Positions 34,213-42,471 of a DNA stretch of 64,000 nt are shown one piece after another. The position numbers and the translations under genes are program-made. The DNA lies in contig UCHV01000044.1 of the NCBI GenBank assembly GCA_900472395.1, forward strand, positions 26,123 through 90,122, read 5' to 3'. This stretch comes from Hyphomicrobiales bacterium. Its GTDB lineage: Bacteria; Pseudomonadota; Alphaproteobacteria; Rhizobiales; Rhizobiaceae. Positions within the stretch are counted from its first letter, which is position 1, and each line of letters starts with the position of its first letter. The notes under the pieces were generated by a model that was given only the letters and a program-made list of their open reading frames with translations, was not told the DNA's origin and ran no database searches.

Positions 34213-35766
34213 TCAGTCGCTGCGGGCAAGCCGGTGGGGTGCCATGTTGCGGGCAGCATCCAGAATGCCATCAAGGGACATTCGGCGGCGATGCGCGCAG
34301 CCCAGTCTCAGAGGAAAGTCTGTGCGGGCATGAGCCCCGCGCGACTCCTGGCGCAAGGCCGCGAAGACGGCGATGGCAAGCGCCACCAATGCCGGATCCT
34401 CTTCAGGCCCGCCATGTTCCACATGCGGCAGAAGACGCGCGATCGCACAATGAATGGTGCCCGCGTTGCGCAGCAATCCGAGATTACGCGACACGACAGG
34501 TCGGATTTCGGAGAGATCCGCTGCAGGCGGCAAATCAGCGCAACTGGGCGGCGTGGCGGCACCGGCCGATGTTCCAGCGATATCCCGCGCGGCGCGCATG
34601 CCCATCACCGCCGCTTCGAGCAGCGAATTGCTGGCCAGCCGGTTGGCGCCATGCAGGCCGGTCGAGGCGGCTTCGCCCACCACCCACAGCCCCTTGATCG
34701 TGCTGCGGCCGGCAAGATCGGTTGCGATGCCACCCATGTGATAATGTACGGCGGGGCGAACTGGGATTGGCATGACCGCCGGATCGATGCCTGCGCTTCT
34801 GCAGAGGCCGGAAATCGTCGGAAACCGCCGGGCAAACTCCTGTCCCAGCGCGACGCGCGCATCGAGGAAAACCCGTCCGCCGCTTTCGATTTCGGCGCTG
34901 ATAGCACGTGCCAAGGTATCCCGCGGCGCAAGTTCCCCCGCGTGTTGCGCGCCAAGGAACCGCACGCCTTTCTCGTTGACGAGGATCGCCCCCTCCCCGC
35001 GCACCGCTTCGCTGACCAGCGCCAGCGGCCGTCCTGGCGACCAGTCGGCGCTGTCGAGCGCTGTCGGATGGAACTGCACGAACTCCATGTCGGCAAGATC
35101 GGCGCCGGCGCGGGCGGCCAGCATGATTCCCTGACCGTAATTGCCGCCCGGATTGGTCGTCGCGTCGTAAAGTCCGCCAAGCCCGCCGGTCGCCAGCACG
35201 ACGCGTGAAGTCGACAGGACAATACTGCGGTCACGATGGGCGCATAGCAGACCTTCAAGCCGGCCGCCATCCATCAACAGCCGCCGGACCTCAATCCCGG
35301 TCAAAACCGTGATCGACGGCGTTTCCAGCACGGCTTGCACTAGGGCACGAACGATCGCGGCACCGGAACCATCCCCCGCGACGTGGACGATGCGGCGGCG
35401 GTTATGCGCCGCTTCCAGCCCGAGCAGCAACGAACCATCGGGTGCACGATCAAACCGCACGCCAAAACGTTCAAGCATGGCGATCACTTCTGGCGCGTCA
35501 CGCAAGATGGAGCCAGCGGCTTGCGCATCGCAGAGCCCATCACCTGCGGTAAGCGTATCCGCCAAGTGCAGGTCCGCGCTGTCATCCGCGCCGAGGCTGG
35601 CGGCGATTCCGCCCTGTGCCCAACCGCTTGAAGTCTGGGTCCCTAGATGGGCGCGGGTTATAAGGATGACCGGCTGCGGTGCCAGCATCAGCGCCGTTAC
35701 CAGCCCAGCTAGCCCACTGCCGACGATCGCAACGGGGCCCGCGCTATGATCGGGAACATCGATCAT
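34213..35766 (-). CDS. nadB: L-aspartate oxidase
   Basis: The 517-residue flavoprotein oxidises L-aspartate to iminoaspartate for NadA. It has the FAD fold (VAIVGSGLAGLVTALML), the catalytic SSGWAQGGIAASLGADDS segment, VVLATGGLGGLY, the HPTA motif and HYHMGGIATDLAGRSTIKGL followed by GEAASTGLHGANRLASNSLL. It ends with a shortened helical C-terminal domain. Its ATG overlaps the nadA stop by 4 nt, giving translational coupling. Confidence 0.96.
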   Translation of the reverse strand: MIDVPDHSAGPVAIVGSGLAGLVTALMLAPQPVILITRAHLGTQTSSGWAQGGIAASLGADDSADLHLADTLTAGDGLCDAQAAGSILRDAPEVIAMLERFGVRFDRAPDGSLLLGLEAAHNRRRIVHVAGDGSGAAIVRALVQAVLETPSITVLTGIEVRRLLMDGGRLEGLLCAHRDRSIVLSTSRVVLATGGLGGLYDATTNPGGNYGQGIMLAARAGADLADMEFVQFHPTALDSADWSPGRPLALVSEAVRGEGAILVNEKGVRFLGAQHAGELAPRDTLARAISAEIESGGRVFLDARVALGQEFARRFPTISGLCRSAGIDPAVMPIPVRPAVHYHMGGIATDLAGRSTIKGLWVVGEAASTGLHGANRLASNSLLEAAVMGMRAARDIAGTSAGAATPPSCADLPPAADLSEIRPVVSRNLGLLRNAGTIHCAIARLLPHVEHGGPEEDPALVALAIAVFAALRQESRGAHARTDFPLRLGCAHRRRMSLDGILDAARNMAPHRLARSD

Positions 35767-36734
35767 AGCGCCAGCATCCTCTCCACCGCACGGCGCGCGG
35801 CAACGGCAATGGCCGGATCGACCGTAACTTCATAACGGTTTTCCTCCAGCGCCTGACGAATGTTGGACAGCGTGATGCGCTTCATATGTGGGCAAAGATT
35901 GCACGGACGGACGAATTCCACTTCAGGATGCTGCTGGGCGATATTGTCGCTCATCGAACACTCGGTCAGCAGCACGACACGCGCCGGCTTCTTATTGCCC
36001 ACATAATCCGACATGACTGCAGTCGATCCGGCGAAATCCGCCTCAGCCACCACCTCCGGCGGGCATTCAGGATGGGCGAGCACGACGACGCCGGGATAGG
36101 CCTCGCGCAGATCGCGCACATCCTGGGCATGGAAGAGTTCATGCACTTCGCAATGGCCATGCCAGGCGATGATTTTGACATCTGTCTCGCGCGCTACATT
36201 CTGGGCGAGATATTCGTCGGGGATCATCAGCACTTTCGGCACGCCGAGCGATTCAACAACCTGCTTGGCGTTGCCCGAGGTGCAGCAGATATCCGATACC
36301 GCCTTCACCGCCGCCGAAGTATTGACATAGGTAATGATCGGCACGCCCGGATGCGTCTGCCGCAAAAGCTCAATGTCCTCGGGTGTGATCGAATCCGCCA
36401 GGGAACAGCCGGCCTCCATATCGGGGATCAGCACGGTCTTACCCGGATTGAGCAGCTTCGCCGTCTCCGCCATGAAATGCACTCCGGCGAGCACGATGAC
36501 ATCAGCATCTATCTCGATCGCTTTGCGCGCCAGCGCAAGGCTGTCGCCCACGATATCGGCGACACCGTGAAAGATTTCCGGCGTCTGGTAATTATGCGCC
36601 AGGATGACAGCATTGCGGGCCCGCTTCAGCTCCAGGATCGCCAGAAAGTCGTCCTCATGGGACAGCCATTCGGCCTCGGGCATAATGTGGCTCACACGAT
36701 CATAAAATGAGGACATTAACGGACGGGAACTCAC
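35763..36734 (-). CDS. nadA: Quinolinate synthase A, GTG start inside the NadQ-controlled leader
   Basis: The 323-residue enzyme condenses iminoaspartate with dihydroxyacetone phosphate using a 4Fe-4S cluster. The three cluster Cys are seen in PDMEAGCSLAD, CCTSGNAK/HGHCEVHE (the middle region) and RPCNLCPHMKRI. I place the start at GTG 36734 because AAAGGAG lies five bases upstream. The longer frame from 36770 would translate the operator palindrome itself. It begins the nadABC operon; the promoter and operator lie in the 66 bases before it. Confidence 0.95.
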   Translation of the reverse strand: MSSRPLMSSFYDRVSHIMPEAEWLSHEDDFLAILELKRARNAVILAHNYQTPEIFHGVADIVGDSLALARKAIEIDADVIVLAGVHFMAETAKLLNPGKTVLIPDMEAGCSLADSITPEDIELLRQTHPGVPIITYVNTSAAVKAVSDICCTSGNAKQVVESLGVPKVLMIPDEYLAQNVARETDVKIIAWHGHCEVHELFHAQDVRDLREAYPGVVVLAHPECPPEVVAEADFAGSTAVMSDYVGNKKPARVVLLTECSMSDNIAQQHPEVEFVRPCNLCPHMKRITLSNIRQALEENRYEVTVDPAIAVAARRAVERMLAL

Positions 36735-36745
36735 GGCTTCTCCTT

Positions 36746-36764
36746 TATACTCTAGTTGAGTATA
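36746..36764 (-). promoter_or_regulatory. Palindromic operator of nadABC (NadQ/NrtR-type)
   Basis: TATACTC-N5-GAGTATA is a perfect 7-bp inverted repeat directly before the nadA ribosome site. It lies just downstream of the predicted transcription start, where a bound repressor would block initiation or elongation. The adjacent Nudix-type regulator gene is the obvious candidate to bind it. Confidence 0.8.
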
Positions 36765-36775
36765 TGCCACGTAAG

Positions 36776-36804
36776 GAGATATTCTCGTTTGGAGTTTATG
36801 TCAA
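36776..36804 (-). promoter_or_regulatory. Probable sigma70 promoter of nadABC
   Basis: On the minus strand TTGACA (36804-36799) is followed by a 17-nt spacer and TATCTC (36781-36776). Transcription would start near 36769, five bases before the operator. The -35 box overlaps the last codon of the regulator gene. Confidence 0.6.
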
Positions 36805-37772
36805 TTGCGTGCGAGAGGGAGTTTTGAGCCGGCCAATGCGCGTTCCTCAAGAACCGCACTCCGGTAGCGGAACAGCTTGGCGGGCCGGCCACCGGTCTCG
36901 CTGGTCATCTCGCCAGTCTCCTCAATCAACTCTTGCTGGTCGATCAGCCGGCGGAAATTCGGTTTGTGCAAGGTCAGACCAGCCAGCGCCTCGACGGTAC
37001 GCTGCAATTGCAGCAGCGTGAATTTTTCCGGCATCAATTCGAACACGACAGGCCGGTATTTGATCTTGGCGCGCAGGCGGGCAATCGCGGTCGCCAAAAT
37101 GCGGCGATGGTCGGCAAACATCGGCCGCCCGGTGGCAAACCCCGGAAATGCGCCTGCTTCCGTTACCAGTCTCGCCTCGTACATCAGCTCGTAGCGCTGC
37201 AGGGCGAGGTCTTCGTTCCAGGCCGCGCCATCGAGGCCGAAGGCAAAATCGACCCGTCGATTACGGTGTTCGCGCCGGCTGGGCTCGGCGCCGGCCCACA
37301 GCCTAAGCGCATCGGTCACTGCAACCAGCCCGCCCGGCCTGCCCCGACGCTGGTCCTCCCAAGGAAAATATTCGTACCAGCCGTGCCAGCCAGGCTTGCC
37401 GGCACCAGGAGCTGCTTGTTCGCGTACGAGCCCGAGATAGCTTATCGAGATCGTACGGCTATCCGTTTCCGCCTGTGCCTCCATATGGTCGCGGTCGCGG
37501 TCGGCGAAGGTATATAGCTGTTCAAGATAGCCCACCGGATGGCCGGTCTGGTCGCCCACCCATTCGCGCAGTCCCGCCTGCAGGCTGCGATGCTCAAGTT
37601 CGAACGGCCCCGACGGCAGCGCATCGCCGGAGCGTATGGTCATCACACGCGGCTCCTCGCCTGTTACCGCTGTTAGAACGGCGATTAGTTCAGCATGAGC
37701 AAGCCCGGCTACCAAGATATCGCTACCCTTGTTGAGATATCCCGTTGCCGGGAGTTGATCCTGCAGGTCCAC
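36801..37772 (-). CDS. nadQ: NrtR/NadQ-type Nudix-related transcriptional regulator
   Basis: The 323-residue protein has an N-terminal Nudix-fold sensor domain (about 15-200) with YLEQLYTFADRDRDH. A C-terminal winged helix (about 240-310) carries LQLQRTVEALAGLTLHKPNF followed by RRLIDQQELIEETGE and GRPAKLFRYRS. These regulators sense NAD-related metabolites and repress NAD synthesis genes; the rhizobial type next to nadABC is called NadQ. The Nudix catalytic box is not evident, consistent with sensing rather than hydrolysis. It lies upstream of nadA on the same strand, and the palindrome at 36746-36764 is its probable target. The start is a GTG without a good ribosome site, so it is uncertain. 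Confidence 0.85.
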   Translation of the reverse strand: MDLQDQLPATGYLNKGSDILVAGLAHAELIAVLTAVTGEEPRVMTIRSGDALPSGPFELEHRSLQAGLREWVGDQTGHPVGYLEQLYTFADRDRDHMEAQAETDSRTISISYLGLVREQAAPGAGKPGWHGWYEYFPWEDQRRGRPGGLVAVTDALRLWAGAEPSRREHRNRRVDFAFGLDGAAWNEDLALQRYELMYEARLVTEAGAFPGFATGRPMFADHRRILATAIARLRAKIKYRPVVFELMPEKFTLLQLQRTVEALAGLTLHKPNFRRLIDQQELIEETGEMTSETGGRPAKLFRYRSAVLEERALAGSKLPLARN

Positions 37773-38350
37773 GCTTAAATCTGCGCTTATATGGAACAGA
37801 CAGAAATATCGCAGTACCGACTCATGCGGCCTCAGGCAAGTTTCAGGAGCTCGACAGGTATTCGTAGAGAACCAAGTTCATCTCTCGACGACTTTCCTTA
37901 CTGCACCACCTGCGGCGCATTTTTTCCGTGTATGCCGGATGCTCGTGGTTGATATCTGCCCGCCCAATAACCTTACAATTCTCGCATGCTCTCCTGTTGA
38001 CGTGACGCTCGCAGCGGCGCGGCTCGACTGTGGGATATTGAGAATGCTTCTAACGAAGTAGCCACTTCGTTTTCGGAAACATGTGTACCGCCATAAAGGA
38101 GAAGATATGAGATGTCTTGTGGCCGTTCCGCGCTTATCAGCCCTAAATTATAATGTGTACTACGCGCAGGCCGTGAGGAGTTCCACGGGTGCGATCACCT
38201 ATCCTGTCACCCGTTGTGCTGGAAATACTGAGGAACACTTTGGGTACATGATTGGCAATCGATGGGCTTGAGAAAGATGTTGCCGATAATTCGGCAGCGG
38301 AGACCTGGGTCTCGGATCAGAAAGTCCTGACAAAGGACTATCCGGATACC
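37773..38350. other. Intergenic region with transposase debris on its right side
   Basis: No intact gene. The stretch next to the IS256-type fragment (about 38200-38350) probably contains more insertion-sequence debris that is too diverged to read. Confidence 0.4.
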
Positions 38351-38641
38351 CTTCGGCATCTCCGGTCTGATCTTATCAGCGACGGTGCGCCACCGCGTGC
38401 TGGAGGCCTCAGGCGTCTCAAGAGCAAATGCAGTAGCGATGAAGGCTGAGGCAATGCGCCGCCCGCTCTTGCTCGCATGCGCCACGGCATTACGCGCCAA
38501 GTGAACCCGGCGCCATTGCCAAGTCGTATTCAGCACCTTGCAGGCGGCAGTCTCGACGCTCTCATAGGCACCTGAGATAGCGAGTTTCGCATCTCTTGAG
38601 CCACGCCGTGTCAACTTTTGCAGAAACTCTGTCAAAATACT
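38351..38641 (-). mobile_element. IS256-family (mutator-type) transposase fragment
   Basis: About 97 codons on the minus strand match the central part of IS256-type transposases: FLQKLTRRGSRDAKLAISGA, YESVETAACKVLNTTWQW, RRVHLARNAVAHASKSGRR and PEASSTRWRTVADKIRP. The N-terminal third and the C-terminal part with the HSTNPIERLN-like motif are absent. No terminal inverted repeats were seen. It is a dead remnant and marks a site of past insertion beside the peroxide-defence genes. Confidence 0.8.
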
Positions 38642-38807
38642 TGCTCGACGAGGCGGGGCAGCTTGCCGGGTTTGTAACGAAGCTGGGCCACCCAGATGCA
38701 TCCGGCCTACTATCGCAAAATAATCCGGACGATGAGGACAACTTTGAAATCGGTGATCCTGCTGAATAGGCAAACAAGCAGTTCGTGCGAGCATTGGGAG
38801 AATGCAA

Positions 38808-39800
38808 ATGAAATCTCTAAACTTTCATGTAGCTGTGTTGGTAGGTGGCCTGGCCGCTGTCGCACACACAGGTTTCGCCCATGAAGTTGTCGCGGCGGAT
38901 GCTAAGAATATCGTGGACGCGCTCAAGACCGTGGCCGGGAATCCCCAAGGCGTCCGCGCTACGTTCGCGAAGGGGCAGTGCGTGCATGGAACCTATACTC
39001 CCGCACCGACTTCAGAACGTGTCACAACCTCGAAAAGCTTCACCCAGTCTTGGCCCGTGATTGGTCGGTTCTCTGTCAGTGGCGGTAATCCCAAGGTTGC
39101 GGACACATCAAGGACCGCACTGCGAGGATTTTCCGTCAAAATTCTGTCAGGCAACGACGAAACTCATCTGCTACTTGAAAACGCGCCTATACATTTTGCA
39201 AAGACGCTCGATCAGATGCTGGGTTTCCTTCAGGCTCGCGCACCAGTTGTAGATGGTAAGCCCGATCAGGCGCGGATCGCTGACTTTGCGCGTGACAACC
39301 CAGAAACGACGCGTCAGGGTGCGTTTATAAAAGATAGGCTCTTGCCGTCGAGCTATGCGGGTATCGTCTATTGGGGTGTCCACGTTTTCACCGGCATAAA
39401 TCATGATGGTTCCAAAGTCCCGTTCAAATTCAAGGTACTGCCCCGCGCTGGTGAACTAACAGTTTCGGACGCTGAAGCTGCAAGTAAACCAGCGTCATTC
39501 TTGGTTTCCGAACTAACAGATCGCTTGAAGGGTGGCCCAGCAACTTTCGACATTATTGCGCTGTTGGCTCAGCCTGAAGACCGTACTGACGACGTTACAC
39601 TCCGCTGGAATGACGAAGACACTCACCAGACGGTAACGCTTGGAAGTATCAGCGTGATCGGGCTGGAACCGAACGATACCTGTGATGAAACGATATTTGA
39701 TCCCGGACGCTTGGCCGCGGGAATAATGGCCCCAACAGATGAGATCTTTTCCGCTCGCACGACAGCTTATGCAATCTCCCTGGGGCTACGGTCAAAGTAA
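38808..39800 (+). CDS. Secreted catalase-family peroxidase
   Basis: The 330-residue protein has a signal peptide (residues 1-25, ending GFAHEVVA) and a compact catalase fold. The distal part contains RATFAKGQCVHGTYTPA with the heme-side His, then VIGRFSVSGGNPKVADTSRT and FSVKILSG. The proximal heme Tyr lies in DEIFSARTTAYAISLGLRS at the end. These short periplasmic catalase-related enzymes (about 330 residues) act mainly as peroxidases. The ATG at 38808 has GGGAG seven bases upstream; 38802 is too close to it. A terminator follows. Confidence 0.9.
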   Translation: MKSLNFHVAVLVGGLAAVAHTGFAHEVVAADAKNIVDALKTVAGNPQGVRATFAKGQCVHGTYTPAPTSERVTTSKSFTQSWPVIGRFSVSGGNPKVADTSRTALRGFSVKILSGNDETHLLLENAPIHFAKTLDQMLGFLQARAPVVDGKPDQARIADFARDNPETTRQGAFIKDRLLPSSYAGIVYWGVHVFTGINHDGSKVPFKFKVLPRAGELTVSDAEAASKPASFLVSELTDRLKGGPATFDIIALLAQPEDRTDDVTLRWNDEDTHQTVTLGSISVIGLEPNDTCDETIFDPGRLAAGIMAPTDEIFSARTTAYAISLGLRSK

Positions 39801-39823
39801 TTCCCCTCAACCCGCCGTGGAAG

Positions 39824-39850
39824 ACCGGCTTGCGAGCCGGTTTATTTCTA
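39824..39850 (+). terminator. Intrinsic terminator of the catalase-like peroxidase gene
   Basis: ACCGGCT-TGCG-AGCCGGT followed by TTATTTCT, 24 nt after the stop codon. Confidence 0.88.
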
Positions 39851-40281
39851 ACCACAGGGGCCTGTACCCCAGGAGCTTGGAGCCAGTTATTAGCGAAGCA
39901 AGATAAGCTTGCTGGATCCCGCAATGTCGGTCCGTTCTATGATCGTATAGGTGCAAGCAAGCACAGCTCGAACCCAAGACGCGAATATCCAACCTTTTTG
40001 CGGTGTGCGGCAATGATTGCGGTGAGCAGGTAAGACGTCCCGTAAGGTCCGATGGGACGACGCAGAGTCATAACCCGTTCGAAATCGGCGTCATCAAAGA
40101 CCACGGTTTCAATATTTCCTGCCGCCGTATCGGGAAATTCGCAGCCAGTCAGTGGGCATGGTCGTGGAGCATCTGAGTTGTCGAAGCCCCTCACCGCCAA
40201 CTCCAGCACGGCGCAGATTTTTGGAGAGTTTCAGGCCGATGACAAGGAGCGATTCATAAGTCAATGCCGCTCCAAAAACTG
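39851..40281. other. Intergenic region before the paralogous redox locus
   Basis: Two opposing short frames occur (39937-40209 minus and 40052-40291 plus), neither with a family nor a ribosome site. Confidence 0.35.
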
Positions 40282-40309
40282 TTGCACCTAGATAGGAGTC
40301 CTATATATA
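40282..40309 (+). promoter_or_regulatory. Promoter with embedded ATAGGA-G-TCCTAT operator (copy 1)
   Basis: TTGCAC (40282-40287), a 16-nt spacer and TATATA (40304-40309). The 13-bp palindrome at 40292-40304 begins at the fifth spacer base and runs into the -10, exactly as in the promoters at 49243 and 53662. The first codon of the marR remnant begins 6 nt after the -10. Confidence 0.85.
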
Positions 40310-40315
40310 TGTATA

Positions 40316-40435
40316 ATGCAATCGCCGAAGGACCCGAACAGTACCGATTACCGCATCCGAGAGGGTCTCGGGCGCATTGCGACCGCTCTGCAGATGGAAG
40401 GTTGGGCGACGGCAACTTGGAAGGAACGGAATTCC
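40316..40435 (+). pseudogene. N-terminal remnant of a marR gene
   Basis: The first 40 codons (QSPKDPNSTDYRIREGLGRI) align with the start of the intact MarR at 50763 (ETPHDPHSINYRIREGLARI). Then the sequence passes directly, in frame, into the start of the next broken gene. The whole DNA-binding and Cys-rich part is deleted, so no regulator is made from here. The frame merges into 40316-40837 without meaning. Confidence 0.82.
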
Positions 40436-41145
40436 ATGTACTCGAAATACCTCGCCGGCGATATGATTGCCGAAAAGACATCACTTCGCCTTTCGCCCGC
40501 TTATGCCGATCAGATCGCCACGAAAGCCAAGGATGACGTGACCGCATCGCTCGACATAGGTGAGACGCCAATCAAGACAAAGGGGACACCGTTGTTTTCT
40601 CAACGCGCGTTCGTGGCGAGGCCGACAAGGACAAGCCTGACGAAAATGGGAGGTTTGAGGGGGCAGAGGTATATGCTTATGTCTGGCCGACAAGCCTCGA
40701 CAGCAGTGACATTGGCTTCGAAAGGAAGCAGGGAATCATTGCACTTCCAGTCACCATTCATCCCGATTTCGACGACGCCTCGAATGGTGCAAAGAGCCGT
40801 CCTATTTGCATCCGCACTGGGTTGTGCTGGCGAATGACAAGGCATGCTGCGCCGGTCTGAAGGTCAAGGACATCCTAAAGGTACGAAGCCCAGCGTGCCG
40901 AGAAACCGGCCGGGTGTCCCACGCCTAATCGACAGTCCTGAGTATACGACAACGTTCACGGGTGACAAGGTCGACGTCGAGTTTGCGCTTTTGCTGATCA
41001 ACGGGATCAAGGGCGCATCCTTCGATGGCGTAACAGCCGGCTTGAAGCTGGACGGCAGCCTTCACGCGCCACTCTTTATGTAACAGATGTTTTCAAGATT
41101 GCTCTGGCGACCTCAACCCTCCCGGCAAGGTTCAGTCCACTGAGT
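40436..41145 (+). pseudogene. Broken copy of the secreted protein gene 52789-53505
   Basis: Homology to the 238-residue secreted protein runs the whole length: YSKYLAG at the start, KDDVTASLDIGETPIKTKG, then after a frameshift GRFEGAEVYAYVWPTSLDSS. After further shifts VDVEFALLLINGIKGASFDG and VTAGLKLDGSLHAPL follow, and the DNA continues similar to about 41145 past a premature stop at 41083. The signal peptide is also degraded. At least three lesions make it a pseudogene. Confidence 0.85.
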
Positions 41146-41223
41146 AGTTTTGTAAGCGCCGGCTCGCCGACTGCCATTGACGAGCCGGCACATTCCCCCT
41201 CCAGGCTAACAGAGAGAAAGAAC

Positions 41224-41772
41224 ATGACTAGGGTTAACCTTATCGACCCCTCTAATGCGACAGCCGGCGTCACGCCGCAACTTGAACAGATCAAGGGCGC
41301 GTTTGGCGTAGTGCCCAATATGTTCAAAGCTGTCGCCAATTCACCGGCAGCACTGAATAGCTTGTGGGGAGGTTTCGGTGCACTTGCTGGTGGCCGTCTT
41401 GGTGCCAAACTTGGCGAGCAGATCGCGGTTGCTGTCGCCGATCGCAATAACTGCAATTATTGCCTTGCCGCCCATACAGCGCTTGGTCGCAAAGCCGGTG
41501 CGACAGGCCAGGAAATGACGGAGGCCCAATCGGGCCGCTCACAGGAGCCACGTACTGCTGCGGCACTGGCCTTCGTGATCAAGGCAGTAGAAAAGCGCGC
41601 TGAGCTGCACGATGCAGATTTCGACGCGTTGCGCGCGGTTGGGTTCGACGACGAGGGCATCGTTGAAATCATCGCACACATCGCGCTTAACCTGTTTACC
41701 AACTACATCAACATCGCTCTAGATGTTCCTGTCGACTTTCCAAGCGTGAAGCTCACTCGCACTGCCGCCTAG
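41224..41772 (+). CDS. AhpD-like carboxymuconolactone decarboxylase-family protein (intact paralogue)
   Basis: The 182-residue protein is a close paralogue of 52165-52710 across its whole length. It retains the redox motif NNCNYCLAAHT (C77, C80, H84) typical of AhpD-like disulfide carriers, which reduce peroxiredoxins or act as peroxidases. It is the only gene of the paralogous locus that stays intact, suggesting selection. GAGAGAAAGAAC precedes the ATG, as in the other copy. It could still be driven from the promoter at 40282 through the broken genes. A GC hairpin follows. Confidence 0.93.
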   Translation: MTRVNLIDPSNATAGVTPQLEQIKGAFGVVPNMFKAVANSPAALNSLWGGFGALAGGRLGAKLGEQIAVAVADRNNCNYCLAAHTALGRKAGATGQEMTEAQSGRSQEPRTAAALAFVIKAVEKRAELHDADFDALRAVGFDDEGIVEIIAHIALNLFTNYINIALDVPVDFPSVKLTRTAA

Positions 41773-41786
41773 TATCAAGTTCGCGA

Positions 41787-41808
41787 GCGGGCCGCTTGAG
41801 TGGCCCGC
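41787..41808 (+). terminator. Hairpin after the AhpD-like gene
   Basis: GCGGGCC-N8-GGCCCGC, 15 nt after the stop. No T-run follows, so it is at best a weak or rho-assisted terminator. The intact paralogue also has a stem-loop in this position. Confidence 0.55.
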
Positions 41809-41828
41809 ACTTATCGGAGAATGGTTTA

Positions 41829-42230
41829 ATGTCATACTGCACAAATGCTCCAGAGCTCGTCGTCGACCCTTGGTTGAATAGCAAAAAAACGATCACGCTT
41901 GCGTCGCTGCTCGGGATGCCAATTCTGCTCCTAGGTCTTCAACTCCTGTGGCCAGGATGTTTCAGATGCGCGTCCGCAAACCGAAGCTCATCAAAAATAC
42001 ATGGCGTCACCGATCTGTAGATCGTCGGTCTTCACACCATGTTCGAGCATTACGCTGCGATGACCACGGTCACGCTGGAAGCATTCGTACGAGAGTACAG
42101 AATTTCGTTTGCGGTCGCCATCAATCGCGTCGCACCAGTACTGGCTTTAACAAAGTAGCTAGACGGAATGCGAGGCACTCCTTCTTCAGTACTGATTAGC
42201 GGCTACGGTACGATCTATGACTACGCCCTG
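41829..42230 (+). pseudogene. Broken copy of the redoxin gene 49358-49918
   Basis: From ATG 41829 the frame gives APELVVDPWLNSKKTITLAS and GLQLLWPGC, matching the intact redoxin. The first Cys of its CPGC motif is Trp here. After stops and shifts, IVGLHTMFEHYAAMTTVTLE and RGTPSSVLISGYG are recognisable in other frames. Function is lost both by frame damage and by loss of the active-site Cys. Confidence 0.85.
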
Positions 42231-42471
42231 ATGCTCAAGATGAGCTGGCGGCCGTGCGCGTATCGCAATGGCATTGGCTGATCGAGACGCTTCGCTTGAC
42301 CGTAGCAAGTCTGGCGCCGGAAGTGCTGGATACAACGATGGCAAATATGAATTCGAGATAAAGCGACTTACCCCATTTATCGCCGCGATCTTCACTGAAT
42401 GGATGCCGAGCGCGCATCGATCGAGGTCGGCAATGGTCCTCCAAGGCGCACTTAGAACAAGGATAATCTAA

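Noticed and set aside
34234..35208. 324-codon plus-strand ORF
   Set aside because: It is antisense to nadB and contains no domain.
38207..38350. Continuation of the IS256-type transposase to its C-terminus
   Set aside because: In no frame do the expected NPIERLN-type residues appear, so the fragment is ended at 38351.
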